Assembly: GCA_038025085.1 (NCBI GenBank)
Contig: CM076154.1
Span: 20,656,501-20,720,500 of the forward strand
Length of the DNA stretch: 64,000 nucleotides
Reading direction: 5' to 3'
Source of the DNA: Tetragonia tetragonoides
Taxonomy: Eukaryota > Streptophyta > Magnoliopsida > Caryophyllales > Aizoaceae
This document shows, one piece after another, positions 42,926-53,633 of this stretch (the first letter of the stretch is position 1; each line of letters starts with the position of its first letter). The notes under the pieces were generated by a model. That model did no database searches. It saw nothing but the letters and a program-made list of their open reading frames with translations, and had not been told where the DNA came from. A program made the translations under genes and the position numbers.

Positions 42926-43946
42926 ACTTATTTTTGTTTGAAATAATTTCATTTTTGGGAATGAGACTACTAGACCATTTTTCTTTATAACATGTAAAAA
43001 AGTTTGGAGATGTTTAAAATGCTGATCTATTGAAGTGGAATAAATTAATACATCATCTATATTTTAATTTTTTCTTGATATATGTCACGTCCTAAAAACC
43101 GAATTTTTTCAAACAAAAATTCGATTTGGGTAGATAACATCTCCACTTGTTTCGAGATGGTACTGAGGAGTTGATTAGAGTAATTATTTTGATGATATAT
43201 TTTTTTAGTATCTCCTAAACTTACTTGGGAACTGTCGTCATCATTTCTTCCCATTTTAAATAATCTAAATTTATTTGGAAAGGTTTGGATATAACATTAA
43301 TGGAGGAATAAGTTGGTGGTTTCATTGCAGAGAGAGTAGGAGAATTATACGATCAGTTCTTTTAGAAGAAATAAGTGAGTTTTGTGTGACAATAAAGTTT
43401 GTAAGTGTTGAGTGCTCTTCCGATCCCCTTATATAAATTCCGCTTTCAATAAAAGTAAGTTCTTTTCAAATCCTTGCTATTCAATCTTGTTAATCTCTTT
43501 CATTCAAATTCGTTGTTTTAATTCTAAACTTATAATTTCTTATTCAAATTAAACTTTTGATTATAATCAAGTTATAACTTATAAGAAATTTAATCTTACA
43601 ATTTAATTTTACAATCGAACTATAGACTACCTGGGTATAAACTGGTATAGATTGTAAAATTAAATTGTAAGATTAAATTCTTATAAGTTATAAGTTGATT
43701 ATAATCAAAAGTTTAATTTGAATAAGAAATTATAAGTTTAGAATTAAAACAACGAATTTGGATGAAAGAGATTAACAAGATTGAATAACAAGGATTTGAA
43801 AAGAACTTACTTTTTTTGAAAGCGGAATTTATACAAGGGAATCGGAAGAACACTCAACACTTACAAACTTTATTGTCACACAAAACCCACTTATTTCTTC
43901 TAAAAGAACTGATCGTAAAATTAACTCTACTTCTGATAATTCTAAT
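42926..43946. other. Mosaic of viral splinters at right end of array
   Basis: Blocks in order: minus RT (42926-43063), a small minus/plus foldback with TTCAAACAAAAATTCG (43064-43120), minus coat and linker (43121-43345), plus intergenic region ending inside the primer site at TGGTAT (43346-43650), the same region inverted (43651-43926), and about 20 bp of coat sequence (TCTACTTCTGATAATTCTA). LINE sequence then resumes. No gene is intact. The plus and minus intergenic pieces form a near-palindrome about 280 bp per arm. Confidence 0.65.
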
Positions 43947-46346
43947 CATGCTCCCATTCAGCTGATAATAAATAGTTTTTCTACTGCTTATAAGCACCCT
44001 TATAAGTTGGAGGCATTGTGCCTTAACTATGATGATTGTTTGAAGAATCTAAACTCCTCTTGGAGTAACAATCTTACTGGGTCCTCCATGTTCAAAGTAG
44101 CTAGGAAAATTTCCTCGAGTAGACAAGCTGCAAAACGTTGGACACTTGATAAGAAAGAGACTTGGGATAAAGATTGGGATCCTTTTCAAGAAAAAATTTG
44201 TAACTCTCAACTAGATGGGGAAGTGCAGCTTGGTTTTGAAGAAAACTCAAATTGTAGGACTCTTTTTAAAGAATTCTTAGCTAACTCTACTTTATACTGG
44301 AGACAACGTGCCAAATTAAAATGGCACTTGGATGGGGATACTTATTCTAAGTATTTCTTTAACTGGACAAAGATAAAAAAAAAAAAAAAAAAAAAAAAAA
44401 GGAACGGAATATTATTAGAAGCATGAAGAATGATGCAGGAGTCTGACGTCGCGTCTATTATTCAAAATTATTTTTCTTATCTTTTTTCTGATCAAGGGGT
44501 TGCATATATACATAATATAGATCCCAGTTCAGACCTGTTTTTGGCGACTATTAATACTTTATCAGTTCAGCTCAAAGAAGAAGTTATTTCTTGGCTTATG
44601 AAACCTTTCTCTCATAGGGAAGTCAGGAAAGCAGTTTTTCAACTTGGGCCTCTAAAATCACCTGGGCCAGATGGTATTCCTGCTATTTTCTTTCAAAAAT
44701 GTTGGCCTTTTATTAAACATGATATTATTGATGCTGTTCTGGATGCCTTGTCTTCTGGCTTTATTTTCAAAGAATTTAGTATTACGCATATCTCACTTAT
44801 TCCCAAGAGGGATAATCCTGAAAATATGGATCATTTTCGTCCGATTAGTTTATGTAATGTTATATACAAAATTATTTCTAAATGTATTACTAATCGGCTT
44901 CGTAAGATTCTGTCACATATTATTGGACCTTTCCAAAATGCATTTGTTCCTAGGAGAAGTATTGCTGATTATATTCTTATTGCTCATGAAGTCCTGGAGA
45001 AAATGAGGCGATCTAAGGATGGTAGTAATTTTATGGTGGGAATTAAAGCAGAAATGAGCAAGGCATATGACAGAATAAGATGGGATTTCTTAGAAGCGGT
45101 TCTTATAAAGTTTGGACTTCTGACATTCTGGGTGAGGCTTATTATGAATTGCGTTTCTTCTGTTTTATATCATGTATTACTTAATGGTCACTCATTGCCA
45201 CAAATGAAACCAAAAAGAGGATTAAGGCAGGGAGATCCGTTATCGCGTATTTATTTATCCTTTGTGAAGAAGATTTATCAACTATGATTATTAGGGCGGA
45301 ATCGAACTCCTTAATCCATGGTATTAAAGTGAGCAGGTCAGCCTATCCTATCAGCCATCTGCTTTTTGAGGATGATTCATCTTTCTTCTTAAGGGCTCTT
45401 TGGACTCCTGTCATGTTATTAAGAATATTCTGCTCAATTACTATAATGCTTCGAGCCAACTTATTGACCAACAAAAATCTCAACTTCTTACTTCTTCTAA
45501 TACCCCTCCAAAGTTTCGAAGAAATTTCGCTTAAGTAATAACTTTGGTATTTACTTGGGTACACCTGCGGATTTCGGATGCTCGAAAAAGGAAATTTTCG
45601 CTTCTCTTTTGGAAAAAATGGAAAATCGACTACAAGGATGACAAAGTCTTTATCTTTTCCCGGCTGGTAGGCTTACAATTATTTCTGCTGTCTTATCATC
45701 TCTGGCTACTTATGCTTTATCTGTTTTCCGAATCCCAAATTATATTACTACAAGGATGAACTCTATTATGGCAAGATTTTTCTGGGGAGGAGTTAAGAAG
45801 AATAAAACTTTACATTGGAGAAGTTGGGAAGTGATCTTTAAACCTAGAGGATTAGGAGGTTTGGGAATTCGGGACGTGGTATCTTTTAATCAAGCACTCA
45901 TTACTAAGCAATGTTGGAGAATTCTTGAGAATCCGGAATTCTTATTTCTAAAACAGCTGGAGTCAAGTATAATCTTAACTATAATTCCTTCTTTGACGGA
46001 AAAGTTAAATATCCCTCTTCTTCTTCATGGGAATGGCGTGGTAGTTTCTGGGGACTACAGCTTTTAGCAAATAACTGTTCTTGGAAAGTTGATGACAGGA
46101 AATCAATTAAAATATAGTCACATCCTTGGATCCAAAGGACAAGTTCCACCGGCGCCTACATCACTTATTATTGGAGATTTTATTGGACCACAATCACTTT
46201 TGGTAGTTAATGATCTTATTCAGAATAACAATTGGAATTTGGAGATCGTTAACTGTTTCTTTTCAAGTGAATGGGTTGACAGAATATGCAATACTTTTAT
46301 CCCAAATTCAGAGAAACATGACAAAATTATTTGGCATGGTCACAGT
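43945..46346 (+). pseudogene. LINE fragment B: endonuclease end, RT (left of LTR insertion)
   Basis: It begins at NHAPIQL, the end of the AP-type endonuclease (SDHxPI motif), then the linker shared with fragment A, a poly-A tract (44371-44400), the RT start (SPGPDGIPAIFFQK) and VPRRSIADYILIAHEVLEKM. Next come KAEMSKAYDRIRWDF, GLRQGDPLS and a catalytic-type box FEDD (45365-45376; normally FADD). The frame shifts near 45280, 45540 and 45760, and MARFFWGG and PRGLGGLGI follow. ORF2 is cut at 46346 by an LTR retrotransposon and resumes at 55205. LINE ORF2 makes the enzymes for target-primed reverse transcription; this copy is inactive. Confidence 0.85.
46342..46346 (+). repeat. Target duplication ACAGT (left)
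   Basis: ACAGT immediately before the 5' LTR, repeated at 55205-55209 after the 3' LTR. A 5-bp duplication is normal for Ty3/gypsy integration. Confidence 0.85.
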
Positions 46347-47849
46347 TGTAGACACCAAAAAAGCGTCTTCGGATTTCTCCGCAAAAGCCCGATGATGATA
46401 GAAGTAATTTTTAAGCTTGAACTGCTATTTTTGCTTTAATAGTTAAGATAAGGTCTCAAGTTTTTCCTCCAAACACTCCTTCATTTTCACTTCATTTAAA
46501 AGCCCATTTTAAGAGCTTTCCATTGCTTCCTTCCGTGTCCAAATACGATTCCGCACCTAAGAGTTATGGCCAAACAAAGTTTAAGGTCGAAACAGATATA
46601 GCCGAATACCGTGGACCGTGTTTCCAGCCCCATTTAGGAGTTCATTTGGTTGAATTAATTTGTGAGCCTTATAGTTTTTGATTCCTTATTCAAATAGCTT
46701 TCCAATGACATATCATGATCCCACACCAAATTCCCAACCAAGGAGTTACAAGTCCAACATTAATGCGTACTCCAAAACTGACCACTCCTTACTCTTTCTG
46801 GTATATCTCGAGATCCACAAAATATTTGGACCTGAAATAAAATCTATATGAAACTAGTGAGATATGGCCCGGACAAAATCCAGCTGAAAAGCTGTCAGGG
46901 CCGCTAGCGGCGCTGACCTTGCTTCGGCCCGACTGATTTTTCAAGCCCAATTCATTTTTCAGCTTAAATTCGACCGTACAACCCTACTTTTCCACGCCTA
47001 TATAAACAACCCTCCACCCTCAGTTCAAAACACACAGTCTACAGTTGACACCCTCTATTCTCAGTAGTATTGACTCTGAGCTTCTCCCTCTTTCTTCCAT
47101 AAACAATTCTATTCTATTCTCGGGAGTATTGACACCGAGCTTCCCCCTCGTTCCAAACATGAGATATATTTTTACTATTCTTGTCAAATATAGCCTGCAG
47201 TTCAGGTACAAATTCCTGAGGGCTCAAATTAAATTGCTTGCTTAACTGTTTATTTTTCCAGTAGTCATAATGTAGATATCATACTAGAATAACGTTTTTA
47301 TTGCTTCCTAAATACTGTCTGTATAGTCGTTACACTACTCAACTTGTCAATCAAATGCATGTTTAAATAAGGGTTAAAAATAAATGTTGTGATGCTTGTG
47401 ATAAACCAACTAATAGTCTAAGTCTATGTTGTTAATCTGGTTTTGCATGGGAATTATGTCTTTAAATTATCAAGCAAACTTGAGTTAGTAGAGGTCGTCA
47501 TAATACGGGCGAGTTGGGTGCCTAACACCTTCCCACCTTGTGCCTTCGCCCCCGAACCTATTATTCTTGGGTACTTATATGTTTTATATAAGCGGGAGTC
47601 TTTCTAAAAACATGATTAGTTCACTTTTCGCGCTATTGGGTTGTCCCTTCGGTTTGTCCCTTCGATAAAACGCCAATAGCAGATTTGTGACCTCTTTCAT
47701 GGTTTTTATTCGATACAAGTCTTTACAAAAGCTTTTCTAACTCGATGGTGCCTTGAACTTATCTAAACCCCCAACCGATAAATTTTCTATAAGGACGCAC
47801 TCCGCGGAAACCAAAAAAGGATTTGTTGGAAAAATCCCGGATCCTTACA
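46347..47849 (+). repeat. 5' LTR of Ogre/Tat-like element
   Basis: It begins TGTAGACACC and ends CCTTACA; 1,503 bp. It lacks about 68 bp (near 46855) that the 3' LTR keeps at about 54144-54211. A TATATAAACAACCC box lies near 46999 and may be the promoter. Confidence 0.9.
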
Positions 47850-47850
47850 G

Positions 47851-47868
47851 TGGCGACTTCACTGGGGA
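47851..47868 (+). promoter_or_regulatory. Primer binding site of Ogre/Tat-like element
   Basis: TGGCGACTTCACTGGGGA, one base after the LTR. It differs at one position from the tRNA-Arg-type site described for Ogre elements. Confidence 0.75.
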
Positions 47869-49330
47869 TTTATTTAAGAGGGTGAGACTCGAAAGTCAAG
47901 TTTGCTTAATTGTTTAATAACATGTTCCATATTTTGCATCATTTGCATCATTTGCATGTGCCTTGGCACAACCTTTTGACCCTTATCGACTCTCGAGGAA
48001 GTTTGTGTCGCAACTCGTAGACAATGCGTATATCTAAAGGAATATACAGTTGTCCCATCGTGCAAATCGACGCTTCCTCACCCATGACTCATCAATCCTT
48101 GTTGATGAAAAGAATTACAATTGATGTGTCGACCATCCGCCGAACGGAAATTGTAATTTGTCGTGGTAACCTCACAGGAACCAAAAGTCTCTAGCCCACA
48201 TTCGTGCATTCGCTTGCTTGTTGTGCATGTGTCGTTGTAATGCCCGTCTGATCACATGTTTGCCTGTAAACTACGTTGTTGTAATGTTTACTGAATGCAT
48301 GAATACCGTGACTATGTGCCAACGTGTACTTACGTGCTAGCAGTCCTTTCTTTTTTTTTTAGCTAGTTCCTAATGCCCAAAAATTGTGCGAGAATTCAAT
48401 TCAATGAGCACTCGTTTCCCCAATGATATATTTTCATATAGTGTCGAAGTCATGAACAATTTTCTTGGACCTTTTAGCAAAAAAAAAAAAAAGAGTCAGT
48501 CTCTCCGATTCCCCTCTCCCACTTTTTTTTTATTTTTCTTTTCTTTTCTTTATTATTTTTTGATGTAATTTAGATTCGGCAAAAAAAAAAAAATAATAAT
48601 AATAATAATAATAAATCCGAAAATCAAAAAAAAATGCCAAAATTTCTTTTTAAATTTATTTATCCCATTTTCCATTTTCTTTGAGTAAAAAAAAAACGCC
48701 GAAAAAAATTCGAAAAATAAAAAAAATTGCCAAATTTCTTTTTATTTTATTTTATCCCATTTTCCATTTTCTTTGAGTCCAGAAAAATCAAAAAAAAAAA
48801 ATAGGATGGTCCGTCTTTTTCTATTTTTTTCATTTTCGTTCATCGACTTCATTTTTTCCTTTGATATGAGGGGAAATAATCGGGCATTTAGGCTTAGGTT
48901 GTCATTTTCTATTTCTTTGCATTGCATTGCATTACATCGTACGTATTAGACGCTCCATACTAGGATTCATAACTAGTCGTCATGTTTGCATTGTCGTCAT
49001 TTTGCATATGCATTTGTACAAAAATTCGTGTCTTGCATTCATCAATGTCTTCATTTGTTCATTACGTCTCATGCACTAGAAGTCCCGAAAGGTCATTCAT
49101 TAAGTGCTTTAGAGTCATTCTAGGAAGCATCCATTCATTGTCATACATGTCAAGGTCAGTTCGTCATGCATCTTGCATATTGTTGTCGTAACCCTGTTAT
49201 TGCATTGTCGTCATCATGCATTCAAGTTCATAAAAGACGTCCATAGGCACATTCACCTTAGGGGTTATCGAGGGTCTTCTAAAAATAATGAGTCTTTGTT
49301 TTCAAGTCCTTTCTTTGGCGTCTTTCTAAG
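47869..49330 (+). other. Long 5' untranslated region with A/T homopolymers
   Basis: No gene. At 48480-48790 there are several A8-A13 and T-rich runs. A block ending CCCATTTTCCATTTTCTTTGAGT is duplicated (near 48665-48685 and 48757-48778). GCAT-rich sequence follows to gag. A long leader before gag is usual in Ogre/Tat elements. Confidence 0.6.
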
Positions 49331-50310
49331 TTGAGACTTGTGTTCAGGATTGGGGGCTCGAGGAAGAATTACGGTGACAAAGGTTGGGCTCGATCGTCCG
49401 GCAGATTGGGTCGTGTACAAGCTACTTCCAAGACACCACCACATTCCAAAAGGCCATCACCCCATAATCCATCACCACCACAAAGCTCGACACCACTCAA
49501 TGCATCCCTTACCTCACCAATCACACCCCCAAACTTCACCATGGTCAAAACCACTGACGAGAGGCTTGATGAGCTCATGAGTGAGTTGGAAAGGCTGCGA
49601 CTCAAGGTTGAAGATATCGAGAGGAAAAGAGAAGAAGAGTCAAGGATCCCTTCCGATTCCGATTCTGGGGAAGAAGGTTCAGATGCCATGCTGGCTAAGA
49701 TCACCTCTGTGCTCAAGAGTAGCGGCTTGATCTCCAACTATAGTGCCAACGTAGGAAAGTTTGACACTAAGATCAAGGGTAAGCTTCCGGTCAAATTCTC
49801 TATGCCTGAAGTACCCACCTTCACAGGAGTCGACAACCCCCAGGATCACCTGAAATCCTTCACTACTGTTATGGCTCTAAGGGGAATCAACAAGAAACTC
49901 TATGCCCATCTGTTTCCCCAAACCCTTGATACACAGGCTCGACGATGGTTCTACTCGCCAGATCTGGAAAGCTACCCAACTTGGTCCGATTTCACCAAAG
50001 TCTTCCTTGCACGCTACAAGAAAAATGTTGCTCTACCTATGACTCTTCGAGAGTTAGAGATCACCAAATAAGAAGAAGATGAGGAATTCACTGCCTTCCT
50101 TAGGCGTTGGAAGCTAAAGATAGTCGAACTGGTTGAGCGACCTTCGCAAGCTAATCGAATCCGCCAACTCATCAAGAACCTGCAACCTGCTTACAAGGAA
50201 CCCCTCAAGTATCAAGCAATTGACTCCTACAACCAGCTCTATGTTGTGGGCATCCTAATTGAAGATAACCTTCTTAAGAATTCCACTTAAGTCGTGAACA
50301 AAGCGAGTAT
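49331..50310 (+). pseudogene. Gag remnant of Ogre/Tat-like element
   Basis: Open 49331-50071; the likely original start is the Met at 49541 (MVKTTDERLDELMSELERL). A heptad-rich coiled coil with an acidic segment comes first. Then the retrotransposon gag core: PEVPTFTGVDNPQDHLKSFTTVM, HLFPQTLDTQARRWFYSPDL and WSDFTKVFLARYKKN. TAA at 50069-50071 replaces an expected codon, and the same frame continues (EEDEEFTAFLRRWKLKIVEL...) to about 50290. No zinc knuckle or protease follows. Gag builds the particle; this copy makes a truncated protein at best. Confidence 0.8.
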
Positions 50311-50902
50311 CTACAGGGAGCTGTCCTTCGTGTCCGTGTGAACAGCCTATGCTCGAGAAGTTGAAGAGAGTCGAAGTTTCCTAGTGTGCAAGTCTAGTTG
50401 AGTCCAGTCAAGTTTAATGATGTCTAGTTTGTACTTTAAATTCGTCCATAGAGTCTAGCTTACTTCTCGTGTATGCTTTTCCTTGATTCAATAAAGATTG
50501 CATTTTGATTCCCATCTTTGTTCTTTGTTCAATCCTATGACGAACTTAAGTTGCCTATGACGGAATAAAAAAAAATCAAAAAAAAATAAAATTCAAAAGA
50601 AAGCCTTATTGTGGAAAACATTAAGCAACAACTCCCTAATGATCATCCCCATAGAGGGACCTACGATTGAACCGTCCATGCTGAGGATAGGAGACATTCA
50701 TTTGGCACCTCACATTAATATCCTTTACTACCCTATACATCATTACCACTTGCAACCCTTTGAGCCTTAAACACATAGCCTTTCATTTCTTAACCACATC
50801 ATCCTTACCCTGGGAATGGGTGTGTGCGACATGGGAATAGAAGCAACCTTCTAGGCAAGGTGCCTCCAAAAACAAAGAGCCACCAAGAGGAGGAGGAGGA
50901 GG

Positions 50903-50939
<37 letters not shown>

Positions 50940-52644
50940 ACTTGAAAGTTCAAGAGCATAAACAAAAAAAAACAAAAGAGAAAAAAAGTCGAGAGCGATC
51001 AAAGATCCAAAAGAGTGCAAACACTTCAGGCACAACCAAATAGTGGCCTTACCTAAACATAGGTCCCTTAGCCACCTCGCCTAGATCAAAAACTTCTATA
51101 CCATCTAGCATACTTTGGGGAGGGGATTTACATTGGGTTTCTTTGAGCCTTTATCCTTTCTTTGACACCTTAACCCAGCCTGACATTACAACCCTAAAGC
51201 CCTCCAAGAGGTACGACCATTCATTTGTATGGTCCGGAACTACGTTGGCCTGATTCCATAAACTGGATACGTAGGAAACCTCAAGGAGGTCCGGCCACGA
51301 CAGCCACTTTGTCACATGATCATAAGGAGTTTTCCCATTCCACCATTCTCATCTAAGGCTAAAAACGAAAAATGAGCCCGGTAGGTTGAAAACCCGAAAG
51401 GGCGGCCTAGGCAAAAATTAGGGCAACCAAAAAAAATATATACATAAAACAAATTCAACATCTTGAGGCAACTTAAATTTCCGAGGATTTAGAGCATTGT
51501 TTCTCATGTAAGCGCTCTTTGGTCAGTCGTCTAGAGGTCATACTTATCACCTTTCTCGTAGGCTTGCAGATAGACTTCCCAACTGGGGGCTGTTTCATAA
51601 TGAGTCGGTTCTTTGTCCGCTACGTTCCAAGTTGGCCATTTCATTCCCATACCTTAAGTTAGGATATTTTGTGCCGCTGCATCAGCACCCATAGCTCCTC
51701 GAGTAGGTCATAACCATCAAGAATCACACATCAAACTGGAGGCTGATTCTCCCTTGACTACACCCAGTCTTGTCCATTTGTCTCTTACTCTGTCAAGATC
51801 ACCACAGGAATGAAATTCTTGGTCACAAAAACTTTTTCCATATGAAGACCCTCTTCAGACCCTATAGGAGAGTCGTGCATGTTAGGCTAGGATGCATGGA
51901 GCTGTGAGTCAATAGAGTCTGCATACATCATATTTGCATAAGTACTAGAGTCCCCTTCAAAGACATGCATGTGTACATAATTTCTTAGTGTCTTGAGTCC
52001 CTACGTGTTTACATGTCAATTTCCCTGTTACCCGTGCATATTATTATATCATGTGTCATGGTCAGTCGGGCATGTCTATTGCATCTTTTTCCTATGTGCA
52101 TATTTCCACTGCAGGTTTGAGTCTACCTACTCTCCATCGCAAGCAACAAGCATCTATTCAACAATGCAACCCAAAATTCAGTAACTAGGCAGAAAAATAA
52201 GCAAGTTCAAGACAAAAACCGAAGAAAACGGACAAGAATCGACTTACCTCAACTGGAGTGAAGCACTCAACAATGGAGGAACTTCAACTAAAACTCTCGA
52301 CAATGGATCGGTGAAGAAGAAGCATAAAACGCGAAAGAGGAGTGAGAAAGCGCCGAAGCACTTTTTTATTTGGCTCAAACCCAGCGCCGCTAGCTGCGCT
52401 GGCCAGAGCCGCTAGAGGCCTCAAACCAAGGCCCAGCGGCCCTGCGGACCTGCAGCACGAACCCCACAAACTGACCCAAGGCCCCTTTTTCCAGTCCACA
52501 GTTCGTTATTACAGTTCATCTTGCGGCAATGTCAGTATCAAACGCGCGGGAGCAAAGCCCTCGGGCCCACAAATTCAAATTCAACAGTTGGCCCATTTTA
52601 GGGTACCAACCATTTACAGGTAAAATTAACCCGTTTATTTTTGT
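50311..52644 (+). other. Region where pol should be: no enzyme found
   Basis: No protease, RT, RNase H or integrase motif. It holds an A-rich run (50906-50938) after a GAG repeat, the stretch GGAACTACGTTGGCCTGATT...GATACGTAGGAAACCTC (51237-51283), which is typical of plant Tat-type untranslated sequence, and a piece near 52380-52430 rich in CCGCTAG that recalls the LTR. Short ORFs here are not supported. Confidence 0.65.
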
Positions 52645-53115
52645 AGGTCCTAGAAACAGAAATGCGAATCTACACGGCGGCGATTCTCGACCCAGATCGC
52701 CCGAGTTATTTATTTTTGTAGGTCCTAGAAACAGAAACGCGATCTACACGGCGATGACCCTCAACCCAGATCACCCAAGTTATTTATTTTTTTCAGGTCC
52801 CAGAAACAGAAACGAGGATCTACACGGCGACGACCCTCAACCCAGATCGCCCAAGTTTTTTTTTTTTTTTTTTAGGTCCCAGAAACAGAAGCGCGGATCT
52901 GCACGACGACGGCCCTCAACCCAGATCGCCCAAATTATTTATTTTTGCAGGTCTCAGAAACAGAAACGCGGATCTACACGGTTGACAACTCTCAACATAG
53001 AGCGCCCAAATTATTTATTTTTGCAGGTCCCAGAAACGGAAACGTGGATCTACAAGGGGTCGGATCTACAAGGCGACGACTCTCGACCCGAGCGCCTAAG
53101 TTATTTTAAATGCTT
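52645..53115 (+). repeat. Tandem array, six units of 75-79 bp
   Basis: Units start with AGGTCC/AGGTCT-AGAAAC at 52645, 52720, 52795, 52874, 52949 and 53025. Each has GATCTACACGGCGACGA...CTCAACCCAGATCGCCCAAGTTATTTATTT. Unit 4 is preceded by a T16 expansion. Tandem arrays just upstream of the 3' LTR are known in Tat-lineage elements. The reading frame through the array (52529-53125) is open by virtue of unit length and is probably not a real gene. Confidence 0.85.
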
Positions 53116-53633
53116 CAACCAATGATTGCTTAAAGCGGTTATATTGTCCATTTTTTGTTTATATGTTCCAGTCAATGATTGCTTAACCTATTGCATTTAA
53201 ACTGTTCATATGTTCTAACCATTTTGCAACCGTTATTTTTAATCGCGCTGCCTCGTTGACTTTTTCGTTTCTTATACAGGGACGGAATCTCGGCATCCGC
53301 CGAGTAGTGTTTAGTCACTGTTTGTCGAAGCAATCTATGTTGATCATTCTCAAAGTATTACTAACTTTTTCATTCACTCTGAATACAGGTCCCCAGCAGA
53401 CGTTTAGACCATCTACGAGCGGTGTTCTATCCTACTACTATAACCTTTATTTTCTCTTGTGTTCACAGGGATGAAATCTTAGCACACTACGAGCGTGTTC
53501 CAACTCAGGTTTGTCTTCATATGCATGCATAATGTACACTCTCACACACCGTTTTCACATCAGCATCCTGCATGTCGCCTTCGGAATACTTTGATCTTCG
53601 CTTTTACACAAGCTCGATCAAAGTGGGGGCTTC
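53116..53633 (+). other. 3' untranslated region before the 3' LTR
   Basis: It includes two looser repeats of CAATGATTGCTTAA (near 53120 and 53174), three ACAGG-led segments (53276, 53386, 53466) and the purine tract AAAGTGGGGG (53620-53629) that would prime plus-strand DNA. Confidence 0.55.

Larger units (their letters stand above)
24877..43946. mobile_element. Rearranged endogenous pararetrovirus array (florendovirus-like)
   Basis: About 19 kb of Caulimoviridae-derived DNA in at least twelve blocks on alternating strands, inside a LINE. The gene order read from the blocks is leader with tRNA-Met primer site, then movement protein, coat region with CCHC knuckle, aspartic protease, RT and RNase H in one ORF, then ORF2 by ATGA overlap, then an intergenic region. 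This order matches what is known for florendoviruses, endogenous in many flowering plants; petuviruses (one ORF) and solendoviruses (several ORFs) fit less well. A full genome would be about 8 kb. Frameshifts and stops in every long copy make it a fossil. Genus assignment is inference from architecture. Confidence 0.8.

Noticed and set aside
24877..43946. A functional, infectious viral genome
   Set aside because: Every near-complete copy has frameshifts or stops in the polyprotein, and the blocks are inverted, truncated and lack an intact circle-length unit.
47020..47245. Small ORFs repeated at 54361-54586
   Set aside because: They recur only because they lie in the two LTR copies; no domain or conserved coding pattern.
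52529..53125. 198-codon ORF over the 75-bp array, or a CRISPR-like array
   Set aside because: The repeats are adjacent with no unique spacers, lie inside an LTR element, and most units are a multiple of 3 long, which keeps a frame open by chance.
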